A stretch of DNA of 64,000 bases, taken from NCBI GenBank assembly GCA_011947345.1, contig JAAVTG010000845.1:186001-250000 (forward strand), written 5' to 3'. The notes below the pieces were generated by a model, which had not been told where the DNA came from, ran no database searches, and saw only the letters and a list, made by a program, of their open reading frames with translations. This document shows, piece by piece, positions 1 to 11,049 of this stretch (the stretch's first letter is position 1; each line of letters starts with the position of its first letter). The position numbers and the translations under genes were made by a program. Source of the stretch: Phytophthora quininea (Eukaryota > Oomycota > Peronosporomycetes > Peronosporales > Peronosporaceae).

Positions 1-1275
1 AATCATCGAGCGCCTGAAAGAATCGGCCCGCCGTATCATCAAACTCAAGCTCAAACTGGGTCTGTACGAAAACCCAATGCCTGGTGCCGAATATGTCGAC
101 ATGGTTGGCAATGACGAAGATGTCGCCACCGCTCTCGATCTGGCCAGGGAGTCGATTGTGCTACTACAGAACAACGACAGCGCTTTGCCCATTTCGAAAA
201 CCGCATCGGTATTCCTCACTGGTCATAGCGCCGACAACATCGGCTACCAATGCGGTGGGTGGAGTGTTCAGGCGTGGGGTGTGTCCGGCAACGACATGTT
301 CTCGCACGGTGTGTCGGTGAAGCAAGGCCTTGAGGTCGTAGGTGGCAACAATTCGCTCACGTACTTCAACGGACTGAACGTGACTGGAAATTACACCAAC
401 GAAGGCTTGGCAACTGCGAAGCAGTACGCCATCAAGGCCGAATACACAATTGTCGTCATTGGTGAAGAACCGTACGAAGAGAAAACAGGAGACCTGGACG
501 ATCTCGCTCTGCCTGCCGGTCAGATCGAGTACGTGAACGAGCTCGCTTCGACCGGAACGAAGGTGATTGTGGTGTTGTTCGAAGGCCGTCCGCGACTACT
601 GGGCAACCTCCTGAGAACGTGCACGCTGTGATCAACGGCATGCTCTCTTGTGAGCAGGGCGGCAAGGCTGTGGCCGAGATCATCTACGGCGACGTGAACC
701 CCAGCGGCCGCATGCCGATCACCTACCAGAAGTACTCTGGCAACGTCTTGATCTCGTACCGCCACCGCGTGAGCACTCAGTGCGCCGACAGCGACTACTG
801 CGAGCCGCAGTGGACGTTCGGCCACGGTCTCAGCTACACCAACTTCACCTACTCCGACATGGCCCTCAGCACCACCAACGTCACCTCCAGCTCCGACTCG
901 GTCAATGTGTCCGTCACCGTCACCAACTCGGGCAGCGTGGCCGGCAAGGAGACCGTGATGCTGTTCCTCACGCAGCCGTACCGTTCCATCTCGGTGCCGG
1001 AGGTGAAGCAGCTCAAGAAGTTCCAGAAGATCGAGCTGGAGGCCGGTGCCTCTCAGACGGTGGAGTTCGAGCTGACCGCCGCCGACTGGAGCGTGTACTA
1101 CCCTCAGATCGGCAAGGGTCTGAAGCTGGTGGCGGAGGACGCCGACTACGTGGTGGCGATCAAGCCGGAGACGGACTGCGACGTGTACAACGAGACTGCT
1201 GCGGCGAACCCGCTGTGCGCGACGTTCACGCTGTCCACGGGCGAGTACCCGTTCGGCTCGCTAGTGGCGGAGTAA
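1..1275 (+). pseudogene. GH3 beta-glucosidase-like copy A, 3' part only, frame broken
   Basis: This is the C-terminal half of a secreted family-3 glycoside hydrolase; the gene begins left of the window. Frame 77-631 carries the second alpha/beta domain (RESIVLLQNNDSALPIS, GRPRLLGNL) and frame 619-1275 the fibronectin-III-like C-terminal domain (GHGLSYTNFTYSD) to a TAA. The two frames are joined by a one-base loss: the printed CCTCCTG near 607-613 is CCTCCCTG in copy E. The same loss occurs in copies B and D. The family cleaves beta-linked glucosides outside the cell. Bases 61-615 match copy B almost perfectly while the bases after 616 match D and E, so the copy is a mosaic. It may be a real pseudogene or an intact gene with a consensus error. 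Confidence 0.85.
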
Positions 1276-1381
1276 TGAAGCCACAAGATAGTACTATCGT
1301 ATGACTTATCTCGACGACTGCGCAAAAATGCCATCCACAACTTCCATTTTCGACTAGCTCATGGGCTCCTCCACGCTGCAA

Positions 1382-2205
1382 TTATAATGGTTGGTGTTGT
1401 TGAGCTTGCATATTTCTCAGGTGCAGCGTTGAAAATGCTTTATGACGAGCAAGCGCTTCGATGGTTGAGAATTTGCGTCGACACAGCAAGCAGCAGATCA
1501 CTTCTGCCTCGCTGTCGTTTGACGAACTAGTATTAGTAGCATCACCGCCACCAGCATCTCCACCTTCTTGTGTGGTAGTCTCTTCGCCTGCTTTGGGTCT
1601 TGTGCCAGCTGTGCTCCATGACTTCCACGCTCTCGCCTTCCCGTCCAGATTGGAGTCCAAAATCTCTTTCTGCTCTTCTTCCGTCACCTTTTTGGTGGCG
1701 AACTCCTACCGCTCGAGTTTAACTCGTAGACCCTATTAAACCCCTTGGTCCTGAATTCTTGCCGAGCTAATTCCTCTTCTTCTCTTCGGAACTGCTGCCA
1801 GATTTCCTCTGGTGTCCGCTGTCGTTTAGGCTTTGACGGCCTCACCTCGGAAGGTGGTGTGTTTCTCTCCTCTTGCGCTTGTTCGTTGTCGACCTGGTAC
1901 TCTTCTGTCCATGGAGCTTCTGTAAGTATTCTTGTTGCAACACTTCATCTACCAGACACTCGTAAGCTTCACTCAACCGCTTGAATGCAGCTTCGGCACC
2001 TGAAAAGCAAATGGTCAAAATACTATTCCATTACTTATTAAGGAACATACCTACCGCTCGAGCGGTTCTTGTCGGGGTGCACGAGCACCGCCAGCTCCTT
2101 GTAGCGGCGTCGCACTCGCTGCGCTTCAGCCAGTAGAGCGTCCTCCAGACGCAACACCTGGTAGTGGCTGCTGCAGCGCAGAATCCTCTCCGCCTCCAGC
2201 GCCAT
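1382..2205 (-). CDS. J-domain protein with C-terminal RBM5/10-type C2H2 zinc finger (frame uncertain)
   Basis: Start ATG at 2205 gives 50 codons with a J-domain (SSHYQVLRLEDALL, then HPDKN at residues 43-47), then a 55-nt intron 2054-2000 (GTAGGT...TTTCAG) that restores SSGAEAAFKRLSEAYECL. J-domains stimulate Hsp70 ATPases. A charged linker follows (TPEEIWQQF). The last frame (1687-1382) ends with CCLLCRRKFSTIEALARHK, a C-x2-C...H-x5-H finger resembling the one in RBM5/RBM10 splicing proteins (family knowledge, from memory). Between about 1700 and 1740 the frame changes: either a single-base error or a 26-nt GT...AG segment (GTCTACGAG...GGTAG) that keeps phase but is very short for an intron. 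The J-domain plus RNA-processing-type finger suggests an Hsp70 partner in the nucleus, which is inference. Confidence 0.7.
2000..2054 (-). other. intron of J-domain gene
   Basis: GTAGGT donor at 2054 and TTTTCAG acceptor at 2000; removal joins the HPDKN motif to helix IV of the J-domain in frame. Confidence 0.85.
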
Positions 2206-2353
2206 TTCTGCTCCGATTGGTTCGTCAAAACGAGAGCGACACTGGTGGACCACGAAGTATCCGATATGCCAAACAATTTTATCAATGCTTTACGATGCGA
2301 TCACGAAAAGCTGCAGATCGATCTCCTACAGCCTCTTTACACGAGTTAATCCT

Positions 2354-3892
2354 CTAGGCCGACGCCGACAGAGCGGGGATGGCCTGCGGGTCGGTGTTGA
2401 ACATTTCCTCCGGGTCGTACTCGGTCTTGATCTTCTGGAGTCGCTCGAAGTTGCCGCCGCCGTAGAGGTACTCGGCGGTCTCCTTGATCGACCACTTCTC
2501 GTCACGGTACGTGGTGAACCCGCCGGGGACGCCACCCGAGGCCTTGTACGCGTCGACGAACTCGTAGAAGTAGTCACGCATGGTGGTCAGCGTGCTGTCA
2601 GCGAACGACACGTTGAAAGCCTCCGAGCGGATGTCCCAACGGATCAAGTGCAGGTTGTCATCGTGCTTCCAGGCCGAGGCGTCGGCGGTCACCGTCTTGG
2701 CAAACGCGCCACCCCAAATGTCGACGAAGCCCGAAGCCTTGGCGTCCTTGAGCTCGGGGGCGAACGCGGTGCTGGAGAAGAGCTGCCAGGCGGTGGAGTT
2801 GTCGAGGGGTGTATCGCTAGGAATCGTCACCGATGCAATGTAGAAGTAGCGGCGAGGGGTGAGCGTTTCCTTGGCGATGCCAGGCGTTGTGATATCCTCG
2901 GACGGCCAGAAGTCGTACTCGTTCGTGTTAAGCACCATGGACTTGGGCAGGTACTTCATCAGCGACTTGAGCACGGTGGCGGCCTCGTCACCGCCGCCGT
3001 AGAAGAAACCCTGCAGCTGGGACTTGGTCTTTAGCCCAAAACGAATCGACACCAGGTCGTTGTTGTCCTTGCTCTGGGCCCACTCCTGCGTGCCCAGAAG
3101 AGCGTTGACGTTGTCCTGCTGGGTCGGCTTGAAGCTCGAGTTGAAGCTGATGGTGTAGTTCGTTACGCGCTCCGACGGGGGCTCGTACGTCTTGATCTTG
3201 AACTTGGTGACGACGCCCATCGAGCTGGCAGCGCCACGCACACCCCAGTACAGGTCAGGGTTGATCTTGTCGTCGGCGTCCACGACGGTGCCGTTGGCGA
3301 GGGCGACGCGCACACCGACGATGTTGTCAAGGACAGTGCCGCTGTGGCGGGACATGGTGCCGAATCCAGACGCGGCGACACCGGTCATGCCGACGTCGGG
3401 GCAGCGGCCGTGGGGCAGCGTGCGGCTGAAGTTGTTCCACATGTAGTTGGCCGCCTCTGAGATCATGACGGGGCCGCCATACGAAAGCACGTTCGTCTTC
3501 TCGTCGAACTCCAACAGCTTCAGACCCTTGAGGTTCATGATGAGGGCACCGTCGTTGCGGCCGAAGCCCATGCTGGAGAAGGAACGGTTGCCACCGAGAG
3601 TGGTGACCTTGGTGCCGCTCTTGGCCGCACATTTGAGAGCAGCCGAAACTTCCTCTTCGGTGGTGGGGTAGGCAACCGCCGACGGCGTCGGGTTGACGCG
3701 GGAGTTCCACGGCTCGATATCGGTCGTCCAGGTGGTTGTAGTGGGGACCGAATTCTCGATACCGGCAGCGGTCAAGCACGCACCGAGGTCCTGCTGACTG
3801 GCAGCAGCAGTGACGAACGAGCCCTGCTGGGCAGCGATCAAGGAGCAGAGCACCAGCGCGGCGCGCGCTCCGCTGAAGTTAACAGCAACCAT
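2354..3892 (-). CDS. secreted FAD-linked oxidase (berberine bridge enzyme/glucooligosaccharide oxidase type)
   Basis: The 512-residue uninterrupted frame starts with a signal peptide (about residues 1-30, hydrophobic LVLCSLIAA core). The FAD_binding_4 region spans roughly residues 65-215 (TTLGGNRSFSSMGFG, HGRCPDVGMTGVAASGFG) and a BBE-type C-terminus lies near FNTDPQAI. The family oxidises sugars or alcohols with release of hydrogen peroxide, here presumably in the apoplast. Bicovalent members bind FAD through a His in GG-x-H-S and a Cys in the later C-P-x-V-G motif. Here the His position reads Arg103, while Cys164 is kept. The flavin is therefore probably attached by one bond only. One of the few unbroken long frames in the window; substrate unknown. 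Confidence 0.9.
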   Translation of the reverse strand: MVAVNFSGARAALVLCSLIAAQQGSFVTAAASQQDLGACLTAAGIENSVPTTTTWTTDIEPWNSRVNPTPSAVAYPTTEEEVSAALKCAAKSGTKVTTLGGNRSFSSMGFGRNDGALIMNLKGLKLLEFDEKTNVLSYGGPVMISEAANYMWNNFSRTLPHGRCPDVGMTGVAASGFGTMSRHSGTVLDNIVGVRVALANGTVVDADDKINPDLYWGVRGAASSMGVVTKFKIKTYEPPSERVTNYTISFNSSFKPTQQDNVNALLGTQEWAQSKDNNDLVSIRFGLKTKSQLQGFFYGGGDEAATVLKSLMKYLPKSMVLNTNEYDFWPSEDITTPGIAKETLTPRRYFYIASVTIPSDTPLDNSTAWQLFSSTAFAPELKDAKASGFVDIWGGAFAKTVTADASAWKHDDNLHLIRWDIRSEAFNVSFADSTLTTMRDYFYEFVDAYKASGGVPGGFTTYRDEKWSIKETAEYLYGGGNFERLQKIKTEYDPEEMFNTDPQAIPALSASA

Positions 3893-6182
3893 GGTACGCT
3901 AGCGAAGAGGACTTGGGCTCTTGGAGGCGGGTTTGGTAGTGGCTGGGCCTTTTGTCATCGCTGTGCTGTCCGCTGTCAACGGAAAAAGGCTTTCCAACCA
4001 GCAAGCTCGCACCTTGTTGCCAACAGCAGGTGCAAACCAGCTTTGCATCGTGAAGTCGTTTGCGGTATCTACGGCATGTCGCCACAATAATTAAACTGTG
4101 AGTATTAAAATAAATGCTCTCGCCCCGAGCCCAGGATCTGCTGTCGAGGCTTTCTCACGACGGCGACAGCACGAATGGAGCGACTTTCAGTTCCAGCTTT
4201 CAAGGTCTCACTCAGGGCATGCTCCCTACAGATGTCCCCCATCGCTGCTGGCTTTCCTAAGCTTGTGGGCCCTGAGGCTGTTTACGGCGTGTACGCTTCG
4301 CCATGATCTCGCCATGTTGCTTCGCACCAGGATGCGGTCGAAAGCATGTGCGTGCCGCATCATTGGGCGCGCAGCACACCAACTTTTTCACTTGTACTTC
4401 GGTGGTTGACTTCGGTGGTTGACTTCGGTGGTTGAGCGATTAAAACTTGTGCAGCTGGTTTTGCTTATTCGACTTGAGTGTGAGTGCCTACTTCGGTGGT
4501 CATGGTTTTTATTCGTGTTTCACATCAAGGTACAACATGGACTTTGACCCCAGCGTTGGGACGATGGAAGACCGCCAGGATCGGATAAATGCACGTGTTT
4601 TTGAGATATCTTTTCGCAGCAGGTGGATTGAGCACTAGCAGCCGTCCGAGCGCGAGATTTGCTTCTGCAACCGGCGTGGCGACAAATACATACCGCTCCA
4701 GTTACCTCATCGTTGTTGACTCGGCGCACGTGCTGTTCCTCCTGGACAACTGCCAGAGGAGCCGGAGGCATCAAACAAGTTTGGTCTTCCAGTCATTATC
4801 CGACGTCCTTCATTGGTCGTGTCGCTACATGAACTTTCATGCTTCCTTGCACCTATGCCAAGTCTCCTCCACCACACTCACTACAACAGCTGCCTCACGC
4901 GAAGCCCATGGGCAGCCTCCGCTGCCGCCGTAACCTGTGAACTTCGAAAAACCATGACGCGCATTTACAGCCCCCCTCCTTTTGTTCGCTCGCTGGGTCC
5001 TCCCTTTCGTCCTGTCCAGAAAAATCTTCTCATCATCGTTCTCGCGCCTGTGCGTGTGGACTTTGCTGGGGTTCTGGCGCAGTCTAGGCTCTTTGTAGCT
5101 CGACGCAAGAAGCCCCGATCCTCGCGCAGCATCGTTACACTCAACACCACCCACCCACGCAAAATCTCTCAAGCCTGAAGCTCACGTACGCCTTCAACCT
5201 CCATCCGTCGTCACCGCATGAATGTATTCTGTCATCGCCCCCCTCCTGCTCTGGTGGCCAGTTCTCTAAAAAAATACTTGCTGGTATGCTTTTGCGAGTC
5301 CTCGTTGTACGAACGCTTCTTGGAGTGTTTCTCGCCTGACACCAAGTCGTCCAGCCGCATGCCATTGGCCAAGTGCTCGCTCCTTAGCACAAAGCCATTG
5401 ATTGATTATGGCTCGGCGATCTACTTGTGAAGGCACTCGGCCACCTCCTCCTTACCTGCTTGGTCTCTCGTAGCCCGGGTTTTGGAGCGAGGCATTGTCA
5501 CTCTGACTACCCATCCTGCATCTCGTTGCTGCGCGGCGGCAGCAGCAGCACTGTACGTGACGCCTTCAAGGCAAATCGAACTCTCTGTTGCGTCCTACCG
5601 TATTGCGAATGAAATACGAGTACAGCATGCCATTTCCTGCCAATATGGCGAGTGCTGAAGCCTTCAGCATTCAACACCTACAAAAGCCTCGTCTACCGAT
5701 GCAAGGTCAGCTCTATTTTGCCGATCAATGGCGGACATTCCAAGTACACGCGCAACTGCCTTCATTTCGCAGCGGTCCCTGCAGATGACGGCAGGTTGCT
5801 GCAACATGGCATGTATTTACTGTAATTTTCTCCTTCCCCAAAACGGCAAGCTACCATCACAAAAACAAGCATGTTATGATTGTTGACGCGTCACTCGATC
5901 CTGAGCTGCGATTATAATGTAGTGCGGGCTTGCATGGTGGGGTCTGCTTACTCCAGATGAGATTTGGGCTCACATCAAGATTTTAATCTCGAGGTTAATG
6001 GCAACCTTGCTGCTGATCGCCCGCAGGTAAAAACATGAAATCAATCCAGGTTGCGGTTCGTTTCGGTCCAAGAAGCTTCAACCACGCCCTGCAGATCATC
6101 AATAACGCCAGGCTCGCGTCTTGCTAGTCCGCTGTTGGCCCAAGTCCCTCGGACCTGGCACGGAGAAGGTCGCTTCGTAGTT
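3893..6182. other. intergenic, no convincing gene
   Basis: Only short unrelated open frames (up to about 120 codons) without family features. It holds the 5' flank of the oxidase and a small tandem repeat at 4396-4434. Confidence 0.6.
4396..4434. repeat. 13-bp tandem repeat, three copies
   Basis: Three exact copies of ACTTCGGTGGTTG in a row; a fourth partial unit (ACTTCGGTGGT) lies about 55 bp downstream near 4490. Confidence 0.95.
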
Positions 6183-6195
6183 TCATTTTTCAATT
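6183..6195 (+). promoter_or_regulatory. oomycete Inr/FPR-type start motif of GH3 copy B
   Basis: TCATTTTTCAATT fits the oomycete initiator plus flanking-promoter-region consensus TCAYTYYNCAWTT and lies about 50 bp before the position of the lost start codon. The same motif precedes copies C, D and E at similar distance. Confidence 0.6.
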
Positions 6196-6244
6196 CGCTG
6201 CCTTCTGTCCAAGTCCCCGACAACCAAGAAGAACTCGCATCAAG

Positions 6245-8150
6245 ATCCTCAAGTCGTGGCTATCTGCCGTGAGCTACACGGTTTTAAGCCTGGCCGTTAT
6301 CAGCAGCAGCGCTGCTGCCGATGAATGGGACGCCCGTGTCGACGAGATCATGGCCAACTTCACCAACGTCGATCTCGTCGGCCAAATGACTGAGATTGGT
6401 GCCTACGGACTGCTCAACTCATCGTACGGTCTAGACGATGACATCGTACGTGGCTACGCTAAGTACCATGTCGGCTCCTACCTGGGCCTGCCCTTGTCAA
6501 TCTCGGGCGAAATCGACGGCAAGTGGGGTATGACGACGGCTGAAATGCGCGCCTTCGTGCAGCGTATCCAGGAGATCGCCATGTAGGAAAATGGAGGCCA
6601 CCAGATGATTTACGGTGTCGATGCAGCTCACGGCAATGCCATGGTAACAGACACGGTGTACTTCGGTCAACAGACTACGACTTGATGAACTCGTACTTCC
6701 CGCCGTACAAGGCCGCTGTGGATGCCGGTCTGCTGACAGGCATGGAGAACTACATCTCCGTCAATGGCGTCCCCGTCGTCGAGAATACCAAGTTGCTGAA
6801 GACTCTTCTGCGCGACGACTTGGGCTTCGAGGGTCTCATGGTGACGGACTACCAGGAAATTAACCACATGACGGAGTTCCACCGCACTGCACGCAACACG
6901 GACGAAGCCACCAAGTTCTCCCTTGAGCGCACGTCGATCGATATGAGCATGGTTGCCTCCGACTTGTCATTCACCAACGGATCGTACAAGTTGATCGAGG
7001 AAAACCCCGCTATCGTGGATCGTCTCAAAGAATCGGTTCGCCGCATCATTAAGACGAAGCTCAAGCTGGGTCTGTACGAAAACCCAATGCCTGGTGCCGA
7101 ATATGTCGACATGGTTGGCAATGACGAAGATGTCGCCACTGCTCTCGATCTGGCCAGGGAGTCGATTGTGCTACTACAGAACAACGACAGCGCTTTGCCC
7201 ATTTCGAAAACCGCATCGGTATTCCTCACTGGTCATAGCGCCGACAACATCGGCTACCAATGCGGTGGGTGGAGTGTTCAGGCGTGGGGTGTGTCCGGCA
7301 ACGACATGTTCTCGCACGGTGTGTCGGTGAAGCAAGGCCTTGAGGTCGTAGGTGGCAACAATTCGCTCACGTACTTCAACGGACTGAACGTGACTGGAAA
7401 TTACACCAACGAAGGCTTGGCAACTGCGAAGCAGTACGCCATCAAGGCCGAATACACAATTGTCGTCATTGGTGAAGAACCGTACGAAGAGAAAACAGGA
7501 GACCTGGACGATCTCGCTCTGCCTGCCGGTCAGATCGAGTACGTGAACGAGCTCGCTTCGACCGGAACGAAGGTGATTGTGGTGTTGTTCGAAGGCCGTC
7601 CGCGACTACTGGGCAACCTCCTGAGAACGTCTACGCAGTTTTAAACGGCTTCTTGGCTTGTGAACAAGGCGGCAAGGCTGTGGCCGAGATCATCTACGGC
7701 GACGTGAACCCCAGCGGCCGCATGCCGATCACCTACCAGAAGTACTCTGGCAACGTCTTGATCTCGTACCGCCACCGCGTGAGCACTCAGTGCGCCGACA
7801 GCGACTACTGCGAGCCGCAGTGGACGTTCGGCCACGGTCTCAGCTACACCAACTTCACCTACTCCGACATGGCCCTCAGCACCACCAACGTCACCTCCAG
7901 CTCCGACTCAATCAACGTGTCCGTCACCGTCACCAACTCGGGCAGCGTGGCCGGCAAGGAGACCGTGATGCTGTTCCTCACGCAGCCGTACCGCTCCATC
8001 TCGGTGCCGGAGGTGAAGCAGCTCAAGAAGTTCCAGAAGATCGAGCTGGAGGCCGGTGCCTCTCAGACGGTGGAGTTCGAGCTGACCGCCGCCGACTGGA
8101 GCGTGTACTACCCTCAGATCGGCAAGGGTCTGAAGCTGGTGGCGGAGTAA
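6245..8150 (+). pseudogene. GH3 beta-glucosidase-like copy B, multiply damaged
   Basis: Relative to copies D and E the start codon reads ATC (6245-6247) before LKSWLSAV. A TAG at 6584 replaces the first Glu of MEENGGHP. About 100 codons (from the residues after FGQQ to before the DLMNSYFPPYK block) are deleted near 6672, also shifting the frame. The one-base loss in CCTCCCTG recurs near 7617-7620. The 3' end lacks about 44 codons between two copies of CTGGTGGCGGAG, leaving KLVAE-stop at 8150. The catalytic nucleophile region GLMVTDYQEI is retained (6682-7644 frame). The deletions, lost start and nonsense codon are not homopolymer changes, so this copy is a true pseudogene with good confidence. 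It ends 93 bp before the exonuclease ATG. Confidence 0.93.
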
Positions 8151-8243
8151 CTACTTTTCTGTTCCCGTGTTTGTCGACCACCGGAATATAAGCCCACCAC
8201 GATTTGTAAACGAATTTTTGTGGCCGCCATCGCTTTCTCCTCC

Positions 8244-9385
8244 ATGTTGATCCGTAGCGCCGCTCGCCGCTTGCGGGTCTTCCCCGAGGCTTCCTCGTGC
8301 GCCTGCTCCTTCTCCAGCAAGCGCCGCTTTCGCCCCGACACTCCGACTCGCTCCTCGTCAGGCCAGAAGCAGCGGCAGCAGCTCAACCGGCTGCGAGAGG
8401 CGCTAGCCAGTGACACCCTCGCCCAACTCCCTGTTCCAGTTACCGCAGTCAGCAGCCATGTCATAGAAGCCACTGCTGCAAACGACCGGGAGTCCAGGAG
8501 GAGACAGAAGGAGTTCGCGCGCATGCTGCGCCAGAAACAAGCCAAACACGAGCGCGTCAAGCACCTGCCGCTCTTTCGAAAGGACTCTCCATTGTTCCGT
8601 TGCTTCGGGGAGAGGACGCTGGGGGACTACGACAACCTACCGACCGCCAACTTCGATGGATCCATCGCCGTCATCCACTCGGAGTTGGAGGAGGCCCAGT
8701 ACGCAGAGTATTTGAGGCAGCAGAAGGTCGTGGGCGTGGACACGGAGGCCAGGCCAGACTTCCACCCGCTCAAGGGCAAGCAGGGCAACCCCGTGTGTTT
8801 GATCCAGATCAGTACACTAGAACGAGCCTTTATCTACAGGTTGAAGCGAGGCGAACCGCTGCCGCCGGTGCTGCAGGAGTTGTTTGCAGACCCGGGTGTC
8901 ATCAAGGTCGGTCACTCGTTGACAGACGATTTCCGCCAACTGAAAGCATCGAAGCTTGTTCAGGCGGTCAACTGCACAGTGGATACGCTGTATATCACGC
9001 ACAAGTTGGGGTGCAAGCGACCAGGACTCAAAACCGCGTGCCAGGTTTTCTTAGGCGGAAATATCGCCAAGGAGATGCAGGTCTCGGACTGGGAAGCACC
9101 CGTACTGAGTGAAGCGCAGATCAAGTACGCTGCGACAGACGCCTGGGCACCATTGAGAGGTTTGTAATGACAATGCTTGGGGTTGTTAGAGTAGAATATT
9201 CACCTGTTGTGTTTTGTGGTGCAGTTTTGCTGGCGATGATCCAGATGAAGGACACGAAAGTACTGCTTCGTACGAAAAGCTACAACTCCTCAGCTCGAAC
9301 GGTTGTGAACGAGGACCATGACGCTCTGTTAGGCAAGTTGCTCTCGTTCGCGCTTCAACACCAGGTACCACGAATGCATCAATAA
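8244..9385 (+). CDS. 3'-5' exonuclease domain protein, likely mitochondrial
   Basis: Two exons, 8244-9159 and 9225-9385, with a 65-nt intron (GTTTGT...GTGCAG); 358 residues. The first ATG gives an Arg-rich, Ser-rich amphipathic N-terminus (MLIRSAARRLRVF) typical of mitochondrial import signals. The DnaQ-like/RNase D-type DEDDy domain shows motif I VGVDTEARP (Asp, Glu), motif II VGHSLTDDFRQL (Asp) and motif III YAATDAWAP (Tyr...Asp). Family members trim RNA or DNA 3' ends with two metal ions. The intron falls just after motif III, and splicing replaces an early stop with about 53 further residues (LLAMIQMKDTKVLLR...). Its promoter must lie within or just after pseudogene B. Confidence 0.85.
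9160..9224 (+). other. intron of exonuclease gene
   Basis: GTTTGT donor and GTGCAG acceptor; phase 1 junction gives ...WAPLR-V-LLAM. Confidence 0.8.
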
Positions 9386-9512
9386 GTTTTTCGATCATAC
9401 AGAAGAGGGATATCGCGGGTGGTGGAATCGAACTGGATGCGGGGGCCTGGTCTCCATTTGCAATGACACCCAATATGCCATGGAGAGCTTAGTGCGTTCA
9501 TTATAACTCGAA
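9386..9512. other. short intergenic region between converging genes
   Basis: 127 bp between the exonuclease stop and the kinase stop; nothing recognisable. Confidence 0.6.
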
Positions 9513-10898
9513 CTATCGCGGTGCTTCAGCCTCGCCACTCAAAAAGGGATGTTGCAACAATTCGGTAGTCGATGCACGGGTGTCGGGGTTTTTGTCGAAG
9601 CAGCGAAGCAAGAAGTCATGCCCCACGGGAGACAGCTGAGCCGGGAATTCCGGGATCGTGGTCGCCGATGCGATGTGGAACATGGCGGTGAGCGGGTTCG
9701 ACAGAGTTTCCTGTTGTTCACGTGTTAGCTACGTCAGTCAAGAGGCGAAATCGTCCGCTGCCACGGTAAAGAGCATACCCACGGCGGCCTCCCCGTGGCC
9801 ATTTCAATCGCAATGCAGCCGATCCCCCAGACATCTGCCTTCCGCCACGAATCTGCCCCCTTTTCAGCTCGAACAAGCTCCGGTGCCATCCAGAACGGCG
9901 AGCCCAAGCCTTCTCGCACAGACCTAAGAAGTCTCTGAGTTTAGCTAGACTCAAGGCCCAGCAAAGACCCGGCAAACGCACCTCGCGGTCTCCAATGCGT
10001 GCTCCTTTGTCGCTTCCGTTTCCTCGACTGCGTCCGACGACTCGAGCACAGAAGCTAACTTGGCTGTCCCGAAGTCTGCAATTTTGACGCCGCCATGGTC
10101 ATCGTCCGCCAATAACAAGTTGGCGCACTTGAGGTCACGGTGCGCAATCCCCAAGGCGTGCAGGTGATCCACTCCACGCACCACGTCGCGTAGGTAACTG
10201 CGCACCATGTCCTCCTCAAACGCCCCAAACTCCTTCAGCAGTCTGCATTGACACATGACATGCATAGCAGAACCATATCCCGTTATGAGGCATGCGACGG
10301 ACATCTCGGCAGCTCCGTCCTCACGTACTTGCTCAACGAACCGGCGGGGAGGTACTCCATGAACATGTTGACGGTCGGTCCGTAGCGCTCTGCCGCGAAA
10401 CATGATGACGACGGTAGCTTGAGAGGTTGCTAACACATCGGTGGAGGAGTATGTGTATGTGTAGCACGCACCACTGCCGATGAAGCGCACGATGTTGCGG
10501 TGGTCGTGGCGCTGTAGCAGCTCCAGGATTCGAAGCTCGCGCTCGATTTGTTCCCAGTTTTGAACGCGCTGAAGTGAGAGTGAGCTCACATCGTTGCCCA
10601 GCTCGAGTTCCTCCTGGATGAAGACCTGCTTGACCGCCAGCAGCTCGGCGCTGCTCGAACGTCAAAATGGCGAACAAATGCGAAATCTCGTTGCACCGCA
10701 CGGCACCTTGGCAAACGCAGTGCCGCCGAGACCTGTCCGAAGCGGCCACTGCCGACGCTGGGACCCTTTTGCCACACGACCGTCCTTCGACGCAGTATCA
10801 GGCGATGGCATTCGCATACAGATGGAGGAGCCCACGTACTCGGCTGGCAGCAGCGAGAGCTGTAATAACGCAGCGGCGCCCTGCTCCTTGCCTTGCAT
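9513..10898 (-). CDS. MAP3K-like serine/threonine protein kinase, six exons
   Basis: Exons (complement) 10898-10707, 10650-10472, 10389-10329, 10242-9982, 9923-9779 and 9710-9513; every junction keeps phase with GT...AG introns of 57-86 nt. The domain order is glycine loop VGSGRFGQV, the AVKQVF lysine, the HRNIVRFIGS region, the MEYLPAGSLS hinge, catalytic HRDLKCANLL, DFGTAK, activation segment and P+1 SPFWMAPEL, WGIGCIAIEM and a C-lobe ending near LLQHPFLSG. All catalytic residues are present. WQKG before the glycine loop and GSLSKLL after the hinge are typical of MAP kinase kinase kinases (STE11 class). Exon 1 needs one base removed at the GG of GACGGTCG (near 10780) to join MPSPDTASKD to VVWQKG. 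The short N-terminus (about 40 residues) suggests a kinase with little regulatory region, or an unseen upstream exon. Confidence 0.82.
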
Positions 10899-11049
10899 TG
10901 ACAAGTAAAGTCAAGGACGCTTCAATTTCAGGAGTCGCGCCACAAGATCCGAAGATGGAGAATTGGTGTGTTTAAGTCCATTCGCAGCTTTCTCTACATG
11001 ACACTCATTTATTTTTTTGTCTGCACTCGCAGGTACTGTGCCCCTCCCT

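Noticed and set aside
520..825. Long minus-strand frames opposite GH3 coding regions (repeated in every copy)
   Set aside because: They are shadows of GC-rich third positions of the GH3 frame and recur wherever the gene recurs.
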